A stretch of 64,000 nucleotides of DNA from Trichoplax sp. H2 (Eukaryota > Placozoa > Uniplacotomia > Trichoplacea), in contig NOWV01000033.1 in NCBI GenBank assembly GCA_003344405.1, positions 372,001-436,000 on the forward strand, read 5' to 3'. Of this stretch, positions 25,332 to 40,600 are shown one piece after another. The position numbers were made by a program, and so were the translations under genes. The stretch's first letter is position 1, and each line of letters starts with the position of its first letter. The notes beneath the pieces were generated by a model that made no database searches, was not told the origin of the DNA, and worked only from the letters and a program-made list of their open reading frames with translations.

Positions 25332-28300
25332 CTCAATGTCAGTTTACTAGTTTTAAATGCAATTTAAACAAATCAGAATAACGACGATAGAGATACGAAA
25401 AGATGTGGAATTCAAGTCTGAAGTATCGCTGAATGGTAGCGATAACGAATGTCAGGCAAGTTGTAAATTTCTAGGATAGACGGTTGTAATATATACCATC
25501 TTTATTAACAATAGCATGAGTCTTTAAACGACTGGACAACAAGAATAGAAAGTTTTATTGTAAGCAGTATTTTTTTAAAATTTGATTAAAATACTTGACA
25601 AATAGCTACAAGCAATTACAGGGTAAGTAACAATGCTTGCACTTGATTATTTGAATTTCTGTGAAACCATGAATCGCCAGATTGTATTCAATTCTTTGAT
25701 GGTAATTGGTACAGCAGAGCGTAGATTACCATCTGCTTAGAGTCTCACGTAACTTGTAACTGTAAAAATTAATAATATTGCACTCTTCTTAATATGTTGA
25801 CGTCAGATATTGTTTCACTTTTATTTTCTATTATAATTTCTTCTTTAATTATTGATATTTACCTATAAAGAAAGCTATTTTTGCTATATAATTTATTGTT
25901 ATGTTCAATCTTATCTACTATAGCGTAGGAGTATACAAGAAAAATGACCTAATCTAGATAAATATGCGGTTAGCATATATATATTTATGAAGGAATCACT
26001 AGAATACGTATACCGAAAATAGAAAATAATAACCATAGTATTAACTGTAAAGTAAAACTGACAATAGAACTCTTTCTCCTTCAGTAGCTACCATAAGGAA
26101 TGGATATTCATTTCTTATATTTTGGTGTTTTCCATGCTATTATAGTATCCATATATTCTATTAAGTAATCAGTGATGTTTCGAAAGATCTATAGTTGAGA
26201 AATAGTAAGAAGTTGTATACCCGCCCAAGTATTGTCAATCATTAGTCTGTTCAAGACAATAATTCAACATAATTACTCTAGTTATCCTTTCTACTTGTTT
26301 AGCATCGTCTACTTTCCAGTAACTCTACTTATTTCCAATTTTGTGAATTGACTTACCTGCGCGATCTTACTAATCAAATACTATAATCGCAATTATTCTT
26401 CAGAATTAAATCGAAAATGAAAACATTAAACATTAAAGAATTAGGTAACTGAACTATCCGATTCCCATCAAATATCAATTCTTTGTCGCAGATATATATT
26501 TTTAGAAGTAATCTTAGATTTACTTGCTTACAAATAAATTCCACTAGAAAATAGCATTTTTAACTATGTTTGCTAGCAATCTTCAAATTATCTGAGTAAT
26601 CGAAATAGTCATCATAGAATAAAAGGTACCTAGATAGATACAAGAAATGGCCAGATAGATAAGTTAGTTACTACCGGTATCTTAATTTTGAACAGATTAC
26701 TCCACGCCTTGCTACTTCAATATAGATCATTCGCTTGTCAAATTGTTTACTAAGAGACTGCAAAAAACAATCGCTACTGAATTAATAATGTTATGCTAGA
26801 GTTAATTCCATGTTTTATGTTGTATCATAGTTTTTCACCCTGTAATGAAATTGTAAAAGCAACATTAGACCAGCTATGATAGATGAAACTATTCATTTAT
26901 ATGCCATTAACGCAATTGACTGATCGAATTCATACCGAGCTAAAGTTTTTTTACCCCCTGTTATTATATAATTAAGATTAGCATTTATCTATAGTTCCAT
27001 TTGACTATATGATGATGAGTAATCCTACTTCTTTATAATCTAAACGAATGATATGGCATGTTCATTTGAATAAACAGAAGTAGAAAAGAAAACATGTTTT
27101 CAAATTTGATTTTAGGTTTATACAGCAAATTAATAATGTGAAATGTCAAAACATGGACTACTACAGAAAATTTACCTACAAATTTAGTAATCTATGATCT
27201 GAATTAAAATATTAATGATTAGATAATTGATTGACGAGATGTATTGGTTAGACATGTTATGCCATTTAATATTCATAAGGTTATTAGGATCCAAAATTGA
27301 TCGTTATAATTTATTTATCGATGAGCTAGTTTTGTCAATTACAGTAGCAAGATGAAGTACAGCAGTAATGAAATTATCTAACTGATTTTATCAGTCGCCA
27401 TCTAATTAAATAAACAGCTTTTAGGATTGTGTAGGTACTTGATTATTATCCTTAGACACTACTGCCATGCAAAATGCTGAGAAAATTGGAAGCATTGTGA
27501 ACACAATTAAAATACACAATCTGAAAATTTACTTTTTTTCTTTATTACAAGACTAAGTGTATGCCACTTTTAATAAATAGAAATTCAATATTTATTTTCA
27601 ATCTTATTTACATAGACAGTATACCATCAATGGTAGATCATAGAATCGAGTGTAACAATGTTATGGACAATGTGCTTTCTTGAATATACGTACTATCTAG
27701 TAGAAGTTAAATAAAGTCTTTTCAAATTATGTAGACAGATAATTCTAGATAGCGGTTATGAATAGCAAATAAGATTGCTTTTTCAATTATGTATTGTATC
27801 AGTTATAGCATTGTAAGTCTGTTATTCGTTTTAGTAGTAACGATAATTAAAATTTTATTTAGACTGTTACTGTGTTGCGGAGTCTATTCTAAACAATTTT
27901 TCGAATTTAGAGTGTACTTTCTCTGTCATACTAACTTTTATGTAGTCTATAGATGATTATATTGAGCCAATGCAATGATTTAATTTTCAGATTTAATATT
28001 AATTAGAGTATTTCTTCTTTCTAAGTTACCTAAAGAATGACTGGATCTTGGCATAATAACTTTTTTAACTGTTCTGATTGTAATGAATGTTCAATAAAGG
28101 AACTCTACACGGTATTATATTCTACGCGAATAGATATTCTCTATCAAGCCTGATATAGGTATTTACACAATTAAGAATCTAATTATTAAATCGATAACAG
28201 ACTCTAGCATTTCGGCCTCATAAACTTTATGATTTTCAGCAATTGTGAGTGATATGCAGTATAGAATCCTAATAATGGTAATTACTAGCGCATGAACAAA

Positions 28301-31300
28301 CATCAACCATATTTGTTTATCGAATCTTTTCGGCTATAATTACAGCAGTCCTCAATCACATCAGAAATTATCAATTTATAATGAAATAACGGATGTGAAT
28401 TAAAAGAGTTGGACATGTTATCATTCCAGTTGTTGTAATAACTTTAATTATAGGACTTCAAATTTGTCAGCATGATAAAAATTTGAAATCGTCTAAGTTT
28501 GTCTTCAAACTATAATAATTAAAATAATAAAAGAACGCAAATTTTATAAATATATATGCGTACTGTATGAGTTGATAGTGCATTAAATATAACCGCTACA
28601 ATAGCGTCAGTAATGATCAATTTAGAATAGATAAGGAAGTACTATTTGCAAAAGTTACGTTTTAAATTTCGTTTAATTGTAGTTAGAAATGTTGTTATGG
28701 AATGTAAAGTTAAAATTTCTTATTCTTAGCATTAACACGACAAATTCCGAAATGGTTTAAACTTACGCTAAAATAATATTAATATCATTGAAATTGATAT
28801 GACAATATATAATATAGATGTATACACCTACTCATCGATGACACATATGTAAAATAATGAATAATCCTAGAATACGATCAAGCATGGTATTATATGTTGA
28901 TTAGCTAGTTTAATATCTACAGTAATTGGTTAGAAATAATAATGAATTCAATTTGTAGAACTGTAATGAAATTTCATAAAAAAGAACAGATAAAGGATAA
29001 TAAATATAATTCCATTACGAGAAGATAGTTTGACGCCATTAAGAACAACAATAGTGACAAGAAATAGAATCAGAATGGTCATGTAATGTTCATAGAGTTG
29101 AAAGAATGCTTTAAAATTTTAACTATTAATAAAATCGGCACAATAGCCTGAAAATAATTCGGTCTTCTTAAGATAACTTATGAATAATTTTAGATAATGT
29201 TTATTGTATCTCATATTATTGACATAAGTTTAATTTCATGATGCTGATTACCTTGAAGTTTTGTTATCTGCTAAATATAACAATTTCGCTTTATTTATAT
29301 TTGAATTTTACTTATTCTTCTATTCTCATAAATGGTTCACAATAAAAATTTGATATTTTAACTGAACAGTAAAGACATTGTTACTTTTGAATATTGTTGA
29401 CAGCTACTAATATAACGATACTAAATATACATTTCACACTCAATCTTACAGTAAGAGTAGCAATTTCTGCCTACCGATCGCATGTATAGTTAGTTAGTTT
29501 ACAAAATGCCTATGACCATTCCTACAGAAATGCAAGTGTATAAGGACTTTTTATAGATTTGCTTAAACTAAGATAGTAGAAATTTCTAAAGATACAATAC
29601 GCATGTATTAAGATACCTACATTGATTCTAGTACTTCATCTATTATAAATCATTTTGTTGATGTGATTCTTTGAGTCTTTCTCCTTCTTTCATAGCTAAT
29701 ACTGCATGTCTTTAACGTCATCTTTTTCGCTCCTTATTATGTATAACAACAAGCAATTAAGTTTTATCAAAGTTATTCATTTACCATGTATAATATTGAA
29801 AATTTTCCGATCTATTAGTAATTGTTTTATCGTTTACCTTCTCACCAAAACAAAAATAAATGTATATCAATAAAAATCAATTCAACGCCTTCAATCTCAA
29901 TTACTTTAAGGCGTCTTACTATACTCACGATTTTTTCGCAGAAAACGAATCTTTTTAATTTATCTATTCAGTACTATAATTAATAGCGTTACGGTATTAT
30001 GTGGTTATCATTACCACGAAATTATTTACATAGTTATTGTTAGAAATTCCGTCCAAAATTATTACACGGTTTATTTACTTAAATTTCAATTCTAATTGGA
30101 GTCTATCGGTAAAAGTTTTACTTATAATGACCAGTGATTGCATCACCTGTCACTATTGGACGCGTATTTTAGTCTGCTTTTATTCCAGTAGAGATTCTAT
30201 ACCCTTTACTATTTAAATTATAATAAATTTTGTTGAATGTGCGCTTCTCACATATTTGCCGATATTCTATATTCCAAAAAATAGAGTACAATAATTTAGA
30301 AAGAATTCTATTCATTATCTGAGATATAGGCACATTTAGGAATTTAAAGTGTTGTCTGGCTTGAAATTTATTTTAATGTGGTAATATTAATAAGTACAAA
30401 GATACATAATAATTTTCTGATGAACATGTAGATCACCTAAATGCTATGGAAGCAACAAATTTCATTCTATCTAACGCAATTGTACACTCTTTTTATCCTA
30501 ACTTTAATCATCTAGGTGATGTATCATATTTAGAAATTTTGATGCGACAATTAGTAGTTGATTTGAGTCAAATATTTCTTGAAATTGTTGATTTATTTAA
30601 GAATCGAATGCAATGAAAACAGTCTAAGAATGTTATAGTGGCTTTTATTGAATGATAATTATAATTTACTAACTCTAGCCCTTACCAATTATACAGTCAA
30701 TCATCATAAAGTGTGTGAAGTAGCGGAAATTAAGTACTACATCCTATGATGATAACTGCTTATGGAAATAAATCAATAAATGCTTTTAGAGTAATAGAGA
30801 TTTTAACAAGTACAAATGATAGAGAATTATTTTTGATCTATAGAACTATAGCACATATTGAATTACAATAAGCATAAAGTATATATGATACGTAATTAAT
30901 CTAAATTTTAACTTTCCTTTGCCTACGAAATAAAAATTCAATAGCTAGAGTTTCAATCGAGAATCATGAAAGTTAATGCTATCTATTCTCAAAATTTGTG
31001 TACAGGAGATTTTTCGGTAAATTATAGAAATAAAATTTTAATTAAGAATTCGGAGAAGATTTGATGATTCAGGTTATACCCTTATCGGCTAAATTGCAGC
31101 ATAAAATAAAGCATATTGATGGTATATGTGTATATGTAGATATATAGATAGGTAGATGGATACATAGATGAGTAGATGAGACTGATAAGTAGATGCATAG
31201 ATGGGCAGCTAAATAATTAGATTGACATAGATAAATGGATAGATAAGTGAATAGGTAAAGTGGATAGATAGATCGATGTCGATTAATAAGTAGATAATTT

Positions 31301-31394
31301 ATATTGTAGATAAAAGAAAACTGTCTGACTAGAACGATTTAAAATGGAATTAATAACAGGGATATTTCAGCCAGATTACTTTATTCTATAAAAT
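25332..31394. other. Long intergenic stretch between receptors 2 and 3
   Basis: No exon or RNA gene recognised on either strand in about 6 kb. It should hold the promoter of receptor 2 at its left end (the gene reads leftward from 25,331). The only simple structure is a degenerate GATA/GATG microsatellite near 31,125-31,315. Confidence 0.45.
31125..31315. repeat. Degenerate TAGA/GATG microsatellite
   Basis: A run of imperfect TAGA, TAGATA, GATG and GTAGAT units on the plus strand, including TAGATAGGTAGATGGATACATAG-type phrases broken by point changes. An aged tetranucleotide tract. Confidence 0.75.
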
Positions 31395-31630
31395 GAATAA
31401 GCAGGTTGTCTATAAGATAGTTCATCGATAAATTATTTACTATACAATATTGTATATCTGACTTTAATAGTTAATCTTATCTAATTGGATATGTTACGGT
31501 CAATCCCGGGGATACATCTGTAACACCCAGAATAAGCAGGCTGTCTATAAGATAGTTCATCAATAAATTATTTACTATATAATACTGTATATTTGACTTT
31601 AATACTTAATCTTATCTAATTGGATACATC
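31395..31630. repeat. Tandem duplication of the 3' end of receptor 3, about 137-bp offset
   Basis: The block starting AATAAGCAGG(T/C)TGTCTATAAG occurs at 31,395 and again at 31,532, and runs about 95 bp to CTTATCTAATTGGATA in each. The right copy contains the last codons and stop of receptor 3. The left copy is a decayed duplicate of the 3' flank, and a further GGATACATCTGTAACACCCAG piece echoes the coding GGATACATCAGCAACAGCCAG. Confidence 0.85.
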
Positions 31631-34600
31631 AGCAACAGCCAGATGAATGACAGGAGCTTCTTTCGGTTTTGGATTAATAGCATTTCCATGACTATTTCCA
31701 TGGCTGTAATCGACCTCTTTAGATTGACTTTTATTAGTCCCATTAGTTAAGTCGATAGTCGTATCCTTAACCTTCTGCATTCTACAGAATTTCGGTAAAA
31801 AGATAATAGACATCATTACAGTTATTGATATCCAAATAATAGACCCATCGATAATAAAATAGGGAGTAGGTATAATTGAATCCAAGGCAAATCTTAAAGG
31901 TCCAGTTATCACCACAACTACAGCAAAATTATACACAATCGTAATCGTTAAACGAGCATCGTTTAAGTCCTTGTAGGGAACATTGCGTGTACCATAGGCT
32001 ACTATCATGCCGAACAAGAGCAAAATAGTTTCTTTAGTACCCAGTACTAGCATCCAATATGCCAAGTATGATGAAGAACAGTAATATATTTGTTTGACAT
32101 GGGTTACGTCAGGATTATCAACTGAAGGCTAAATAACCACAGAAGATAGAGAAAATAAAACGCACTTATTATTGAGTAAAAGCCAAAGATTCTAGTTTTT
32201 AAGAAGTAAGTTATTATCCGTCAACTCTGGATTTCACACAATTTATATCTATGAAAAATAGATCCCTTTCACTTGTTACACTACTTGCTAGTTTTCAAAT
32301 CTAATTAGGTTGGAACTGCCAAATTTAAGATAAATCACTATACTCAGCCTGACTATAATAAAACTCAATATTGTATTGGCATAATTAAATCTCTTTTATA
32401 CCTTGCTTTCAACGACCGTTGTTATCATTCTTAGTGGATCTATGATTGACCATAGGGATAAAATAATGGCATCGATCAGCAAGAAAATACCGATCAATTT
32501 CATTAAAGATCTATCGGAGATTTTCTGCAATTAAAAATTTTTTAGAATTATAAGAGATTTGGAATTCAATTTGAATTCTTTAGTCTTTAGATTCCAATAG
32601 ATCAAAGGTTAATCTATCCTTAGTCATCATGTTCACTTCGAAAAAGCAATCGAAATATTTCATCAACTAAATTGATGGACTTAAAACTAACCCGTCGGCG
32701 AGGTTTGCCTTGTACACTTGCATAAATTACATATATACGAAAAGCTTTGCTGAATATGGCACCCATCGACAAAGTAAAGCCAATTGGTAAAAACCACTTC
32801 CATATCTAATAGAAATTATAACAGAATGAGCGGGTAGCATTAATGTTGGCGTAGCGAATTTAACCATTTCATCAAGAATTATCGATTGAGAACGTTTTCA
32901 TCTCTCCTTTATAGGTAAGTTAACTACTCGTATTTTATATCTACCTCACATAACACTACTGGGATAATTGGATCTGTTACTTGATACTTGACCGCCTGGT
33001 ATAAGCTATAACTTATATTCGCTAGATACATAAAAATGGCTCCAACACAGATAAAAATGTTAACTGTTGGCGAAGACACTTTAATGCTGCGGATATTTCG
33101 ATATTTATTATTGATGCCCAAAATTGTTAAACTGAAAGGAACACCAAGAAGAGACAAAGTAGCAATAATAAGGGCTGCAGTAAAGTTTACTTCTAGGGGT
33201 ATGATAATGTTAATAATTTGTGAGCCATCAGTAGGTACTTTTTTCCCTAAAGTATACGTAATCAATCATCAAATTGTTGCTTCAGTCAATTTCAGAAGAA
33301 AAGTTTCATTTTTGACTCATGTTTAGCTTGATAGCAGTTATCATTTGTTAATATCTATCTTTATTAAATTAGTATTTTTTCTAACGAAAACGATTCTAAT
33401 AAATGCCGCAGTAACAATTTAGCCTTAGCTAATATTTAAAAAATTTTGCAACTAAAATTGATAATCAATACGTACTGTTCCAGTGGAAATTCGCCGAACC
33501 TCCGGTGTAGTTCAACTTATCTTTGATGCCATCGTAAATTCCGACAAAATTTCTAGTATTATCTAGTCAGTATTAATAGGACTTAATTGAGCTCCTAATT
33601 ACTAATAATGTCGGTTTATCATTATTAGGAGTATTTTCAAAATTTTAATTTCGTATTATCATATAAAACTAGCCGAACTACAGATAAGGCCGTGATCGAT
33701 ACTTACCAACTCTCTGGAGGACGGTTAGTGTACCCGTTCTATCCCCTGTTGCAGTAAATTTAACTGTTCCCTATTATGAAATTGAATAATTGAATTTGTT
33801 TGTATTAGAACACTCTATTCCATTATCCAGTTACATCTTGATTACAAACATCACTAAGCGATCCGAGTTGTAATATAATTTATGGTTATTTTACCGTAAG
33901 TGGATATACAGATCATATTTTTAATTTAAGACTAAATGGTAAACACGATATAATATAAAAGATTTTGGCTTCGATCGATTGGCTCAAGAATCATTACTAA
34001 CCGTAATACCCTCAAAATAGAGCGCGAACATTTCTTTTTTTATTAATTCCGACATTTTGGAGTTATTGTAGGTAAAATCTTCTAATAATTTGTTATCGTA
34101 TTTGGCCGGGTTAGCCTGTAATTCATTAAGGGTTGCATTCAATGATAATGCAACCGCCCAAGCTGTATCATAACCGTAAGGATGATAGGAGTTCGATTTG
34201 TACTTATTAATAGTCGGCCAACGATGAAGATTTTCCATATACTGTGTAGTGGTCTATAAGTAAAAACAATAAAGACCATCATTAAAAGAAGACTGAAAGA
34301 CCAAATCGTAAATAAATCTTAGTCGTTATATTCTATGCAATAAAAATGAACGAGCTCTTCTTTGCTTTGCATTCGTTCATGCTAAGTACCGATGCTAGTT
34401 CTATTTTTCGAGGTATATAAATATCAGTTAATCAACATATTGAAGGAGCAGTTTTCTTTTAACTTGTTAGTTTAGTCATAAATCAGGTATACATTCACTT
34501 TCGATTCGAATAAATTATACTTTGCGAAGGTTAATTCTAGCAGCTAATGTAAATTAGCAGGATATACAACGATTAGAGTCTTCCTGAAAAATTGACACAC

Positions 34601-37600
34601 TATTCAACTCACCACTCCGCTAATTGCTCTTTTGCCATCAGTTCTTAAATTGATAGTATCAGTAAGGATAACATGATTAATCGCGCTTTTTAACTCTGCA
34701 GGTGTGCAGTGAGTATCATTGTAATTCCACCAATTCATCGAATAAAATCCTGGAATAAACCATACTCGTTCTACAGTTTCATTAAGAAATCCTAATTTGT
34801 GTGCCTAGATGAATTTCAATTAATGCTTTATTGATTCACTCATTCAAATATACAATTGATGAGGATAGTCGTAAAACTTGTTTAGGCAACAGTTATTTTA
34901 GTCACTGTGATAGCAGCATTGACTTCAAGACATCTAATTATATAGAACATATATTTAAAACAATACTATATTTAATGTAATACATCTGGATTGGTTGTAG
35001 TTATTTGGAATATTCACTGCATTCCGTCATACTTTACGATCGTGAAATGCAAAAGGTAGAATAAGGTAATGTTGTAACAGTGATAATTTGAACAGCTAAA
35101 ATAATACAACTGTAGTGTATTCAGTCCCACGACTATAAAAAGCAAAAAATTACAGGTAAAATCTGACGATCGTCAACAGCCATAGCTAGTGTTGATATTT
35201 TTTCCATTTTATAGACCTTTATCATGGTAGTGTGGTAATATTCATTACATAATTAATCTTGGTTTATGGTACTATCATGCTGCTAATACATCGATTTATG
35301 TTGCTACATACTACAATAATCCAAGAAATAGATTCAGTATATAGTAAAACAGATCTAATCGATGGTAATGAAGATGTGGAATGTTAGCATTGTCGATAAC
35401 CTCAATAATAGTATATCATGGCACTTACCCAACAAAATACAAGTCTTGCCTTGGATGAATACATGTTAACCACAATAATCCTGGCATCTTTTCTCTGCAA
35501 AGGAAGTCTTTGTGTTAATTTAATATCATCAAGGGTTTAATACCGATGATAAATTGAAGGTGTGAATGTAAAATTATCGCGATTGATATTGTTAGCAATT
35601 CTATCAGGTCAAGATATGAACTTTGTTGATATTTTGCTCTAGTAATCAAAGTGATCGTTTCTAATTTCAAGAATTCAATAAACAAAAGTTTTATTTTAAA
35701 TACTATTATATTGCGAATATTCAGTAATATAAAGTACGAGAAGAAACATCAGTACTACATTTTCTTTTCATCTATCTTCAGGTAGCTTTTTGTTTAGAAA
35801 ACTCTTGACGAACGTGATCACGCATAATGGATAAAGTTAGGTAAACAGTATAAAATTTTAATTTTATACAAGACCTTCAAATTTTCAACTTGTAATTTTG
35901 GATCATCTTGAAAACTTTCTATGGCTACGATACTATGATTGATCATTTTCTGTTTTAAGCGGATCAGTAAATCCTGCGTCATCTATTAAGAGAGAAATCG
36001 ACGTCATCAAGTATGGAACATGATGTTTTGCATTAAAAAATAAAAGCTTACAAAAGTGTTTTCAAAGTCTAAAATAATATCTATCTATTTTGTATTTGAT
36101 ATATGGATGACCTTAACAATCATATGCGCATTCCCGAAAATATGTATGGATTTAAAAAATGGATACTCCCAATTCAATACCGTAGTAAAAGGACTATCAG
36201 TTATGATTTATAACTGAGGATCGATAAATTACCAAAGATGAAAAAAGAACTAACTTATGATAAATTTTGATTAGATAGAATAGGTAGTTTGTAATAGTAT
36301 ATTAGTTAAAGAAATAATCATACTCTAATTAAGCAAGCAAATAAGGTAACCTATATTAACTACAATTGATTGTCAGTATATAAATTAACGCTTCTGCTAT
36401 TTTATTACTAGCTTATTTTGTTGAGTACAATTGTTTATATGACGTAGCTGAGGTAAAAAAAATCAAAAGACAATTATAGGTCATTAGCTGAGCCCAAGAA
36501 TCATCTCTTATAGTGCTAAATCATATTTAATAACCAGTACAACATTCGTTTACCCTCTAACTAGTACATCCAGACTTTAATTCCGTTAAATCAAATGATA
36601 AATTGTATTTTAAATAGTGAGTGTACCATATATATCAAATTCCGTTTAACAAATGTAAATTCTGACTAAAACAAATTAATTCAATTTTGTAGAAATTGAA
36701 CATTCACATGAAACGTCTGGTATAAAAGGACCGTATTGAACAATGAGTAAAAATATAGGGTAAATAGTTTTTTACGCTATTTGATACGAATAATTTGGCT
36801 AAATAACTTTCTAAATCAACTTTTACGTTTAATTGTTATTTGATCATGATTAGTTTTAATTGACATAAAATTTAATTCACGTTTATAAATACCGAAGGTT
36901 TGTATAAAGTATCTGCGGCAGAAATACATATCGAACAATCAATGGAGCGATAAGCATCAAAATTTTTGTACTATTTGCTAAAATGTAATTTCGGAGTAAA
37001 AAAGGCTATCTAAGGTCTAATCATTTCATTGCACTTGAATTACCAATAGTGGAGAATTATCAAGACATGGAAAAGATATTTGATTTTATATACGGTGCAA
37101 AAAAATAAATTATTTGATGATGTATAGCTAATTTTATACTGTAATAGGTGATAATGTCTACGATTGTGAACAGTTAACGTGATAATAATAGACATGTAGA
37201 CAGTCTGGCACAAAATGTTGACGTGTTGCGGGCTACATTGAAAGGTTATTGTAGACTTGAATGTAAATAGCAGGAAATATTTACCAAGTGAACCAATATG
37301 GTAAAGAAATTACTATCACTGAAGACAATAAACGATTAAAATAATACCTTACAGAATTGGATTTGCTTTTTACGTACAGTAGTAACTGTACATGAACACG
37401 ATATGGGAATTTGATAAAAGTCATTAATAGATATTGATAGAGCAAATAGTCATCAATTTTTTATTATTTTAAGTTTTTAAGGGTTTGTTCCGCGTGCTTA
37501 GTCATTCTAATTTTCAGCCTTAAATATTAGAAAATTGGCAAGGAAATGATATTGTATGGTATGCTAACTTGTATAAAATCATAATTTGATAATTTATATA

Positions 37601-40600
37601 ACGGCACTGTGTACTTGTATTGAATCGGTTATAGCTTATTCCGCCATGGCATTCCTTCATATCTTATCAGGTGATACCTACCAGTGAAAAATAATTGGAA
37701 TTTTCGGTTTGATGGATAGTTGCAATTCTAGACCAGTTAAAGTGACGCATAACTGCAATTCGGGGGCCATTATAGGACGAATCTGGCATTGCCATTCGAA
37801 AGAACGTTTTATATCGACTTTTATCGCTAAGGACGGGCGATGCAGCGATATAGGATATCTAACCATTAATTATAGATTAAAAATTAGGAGGTGGTACAGC
37901 AATGGCAATTACAGCTCAATTAGGAAGTAAATTGAGGATGCCGAAATAGCATAATAGATCAAGTTTTCTATGGTATAATAAAGTGGAGCGTAAACATACT
38001 ACAACAGTATTTAATATTTTGCTGTAAAATTTTCTAGTAAAATTAATTATATCCTATAGAAAATCGAATTTTTTTATAGGGATTTCACTCATCATTACAG
38101 GTTATCTAACTGTAGCCTACGTAATATTTACCAAGTAACTGATAGTAAACACGGCATGATTATTATAGCAGCTTTATAATTAGAATATCAAGACTATTAT
38201 CCAGTGGCAAACAATCGGATGCAATATAGGAGTATCCAAGCTAAAACAATAATATCTTTCTCTATACCTAGATTTCTTTCCAAATTGATATTTAAAATAG
38301 GCAATTAAATAACGCAGTTTTATCCAAGATTACAGCTATATTACCATAATTAAGTTGTAATATGGACAAGCTTCAGCAATAGGCTGCGTCGACATTGAAC
38401 AACCATCACCAACTAGCATAATTTTAGTAGGCTCTTTCGCTATTTCTTCCATAAACAATGAGGTAGAATAGCCAGCTAAACACTATGTGATAAAAGCACA
38501 AACTTTAGAATTGCAATGACTATACCTTGACAAACGTTATGTCTAGGGTTCGATTTTGCAGAATACCATAATAATTTGGTCATGGATGAGTGATAAAATA
38601 CAGTCTAAATCTGTAAGATATTATTATAATTTAAGCTGCTATGATTGAATTATCCATTACATCGTTGTTTAAAAACAAGTCATTCCTTTTTCGATATTAC
38701 TTTCATTGTTTGATTAAATTATAAAAAAACTCAACCATGTCTGGACTTATTTTGCCGTTACTTTATAAATGCTTTCATTGAAAATTAAAATTATTACTAC
38801 TTATTTAGATATATCGATATAATTATCTTGTCTTTTTCTAGTTAATTACATTTTGATAGACATTGCGGGTGGTAGTATATAGTTTGCTGCTTACAACTTT
38901 GCGCGAACTGGTATAAATGGTGTCAATATATTCAAAGAATCAATAATAAGAATGACATTGTTCTAAGATGATACGCTGTTTTAATAATATCATCATGATT
39001 AGCGTTCTTTAAGGTTGAACAGCTTTATGATGCTATTATTCTATTATTTTTTTATCAAAAAGACACCTGCAGTTATGTTGTTATTACACTTTGAATAAAA
39101 TGATTAAACAAATTACTTAAATATGGGTAATTTTTTACCGGGGAGGGAGAATAGGTATATAGGTCTTCAATGATTCAATATATCAATATTATTAGATCGA
39201 TAAAAAATACCTAGACGTTTGGTTAATCGTATGATGCAGGCATTTGTTAAACTTTTTTAGTTTATGCACTAGATGAAACCCTAACATTTGCGTTTCTGTT
39301 AACTCTTGATTAACTGCATACATACATTCTTATTCAACTTGACATTACAGTATATACTATATACTTTCAAAGTTAGTCTAAGATATTAATGTATTTTAAT
39401 CCGGTTATGTTATAAGACATACAGAAAGTATAGTACAATTGATCTCTTTAAATATTATAATTGATTCAATTTTTAAATGTTAATGAAGGTAACCAATCTT
39501 AAAAATTAATGTCAAAGTAATAGAAATAAGGCTTAAAAATAACGTCTTGATCTCAAAAATCAAGGATGTTGTTAGAAGTGATTCCGCATTTAATAACGAA
39601 GAACTATCGTAATGAAGATTTACAGTAATTAAGATAAGTTAGGTGATTATCAATTATCTATCCTATAAGGTACGGCCTGACTAATAAATTATTAATAAAA
39701 TGAAATTAAGATTGAATTATTTCCTGTAATAAAAGAATTTCAATCTAATCGATCTATAGCCTATTAAAAACTATAATAATTTTATCCGACTAAATTGCAC
39801 TTTATCCGGGTATACGAGATCTTTAGTATTTTTATTTTTTTATATAACAAGAGTTGAACTTTTTTGTAAGTAAATATCATTATGTAAAGCCATAATGATG
39901 GTTATGTGGATTATTAAATGAATTATTTCAGCTACAAGATTAATCCTGAGAATTCATTAAACTTATGAAAAGATATTGACGAATATCATACGTACTTTGG
40001 CTCATTTTAACAAATACTTAAGTTATAATTACTGTAGATGTAAGGAAAATTCGATACGCTAACAAATGGGAAAATTCCATTTTTGTAAAGGACAGCTTAA
40101 TTTCAAATGAGTTATGATATTACAAACGATGTACTTTTAGTCTTATACATAATATCTGTTGATAGACAGTATTTGGTATATTTTTTATAAAGTATATTAG
40201 CAATGAATATTTATCTAGTAAGTATCATCGATGTAAGTATTGAAACCTGCCATTAAAACTGCCTATCTTTAGAAATGTAGTTACTGGTAGAGTAACGTTA
40301 GTGTCGATGAAAATGAGCGAATTTTTATCTTTGCTATTGCGATAAAACTGACTGTAAATATGAACATTTTGACTCAAATATAACTAGTTGAGGTAGTACC
40401 TTACCTTTGTGTCACTCCAATTTATTTCCAATTTGTAATCTGCCAAGACCTGGCTACTATTATTAATTTCTGCAAAGCCCATTTCTAATGCAGGCAGCAT
40501 TCCTGCAGCGGAAAATCCTCCCGACGCGGAAATATCAATAGGTACGAAACCCGATAAATGTAATTTTTTATGCTTGAAAGCAGCGACTTTAGAGAATATT

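Noticed and set aside
33036-33326. 96-codon plus-strand frame
   Set aside because: Antisense to receptor 3 exon 10, whose minus-strand protein is conserved. A shadow frame.
37709-37930. 73-codon plus-strand frame
   Set aside because: Antisense to receptor 3 exon 3.
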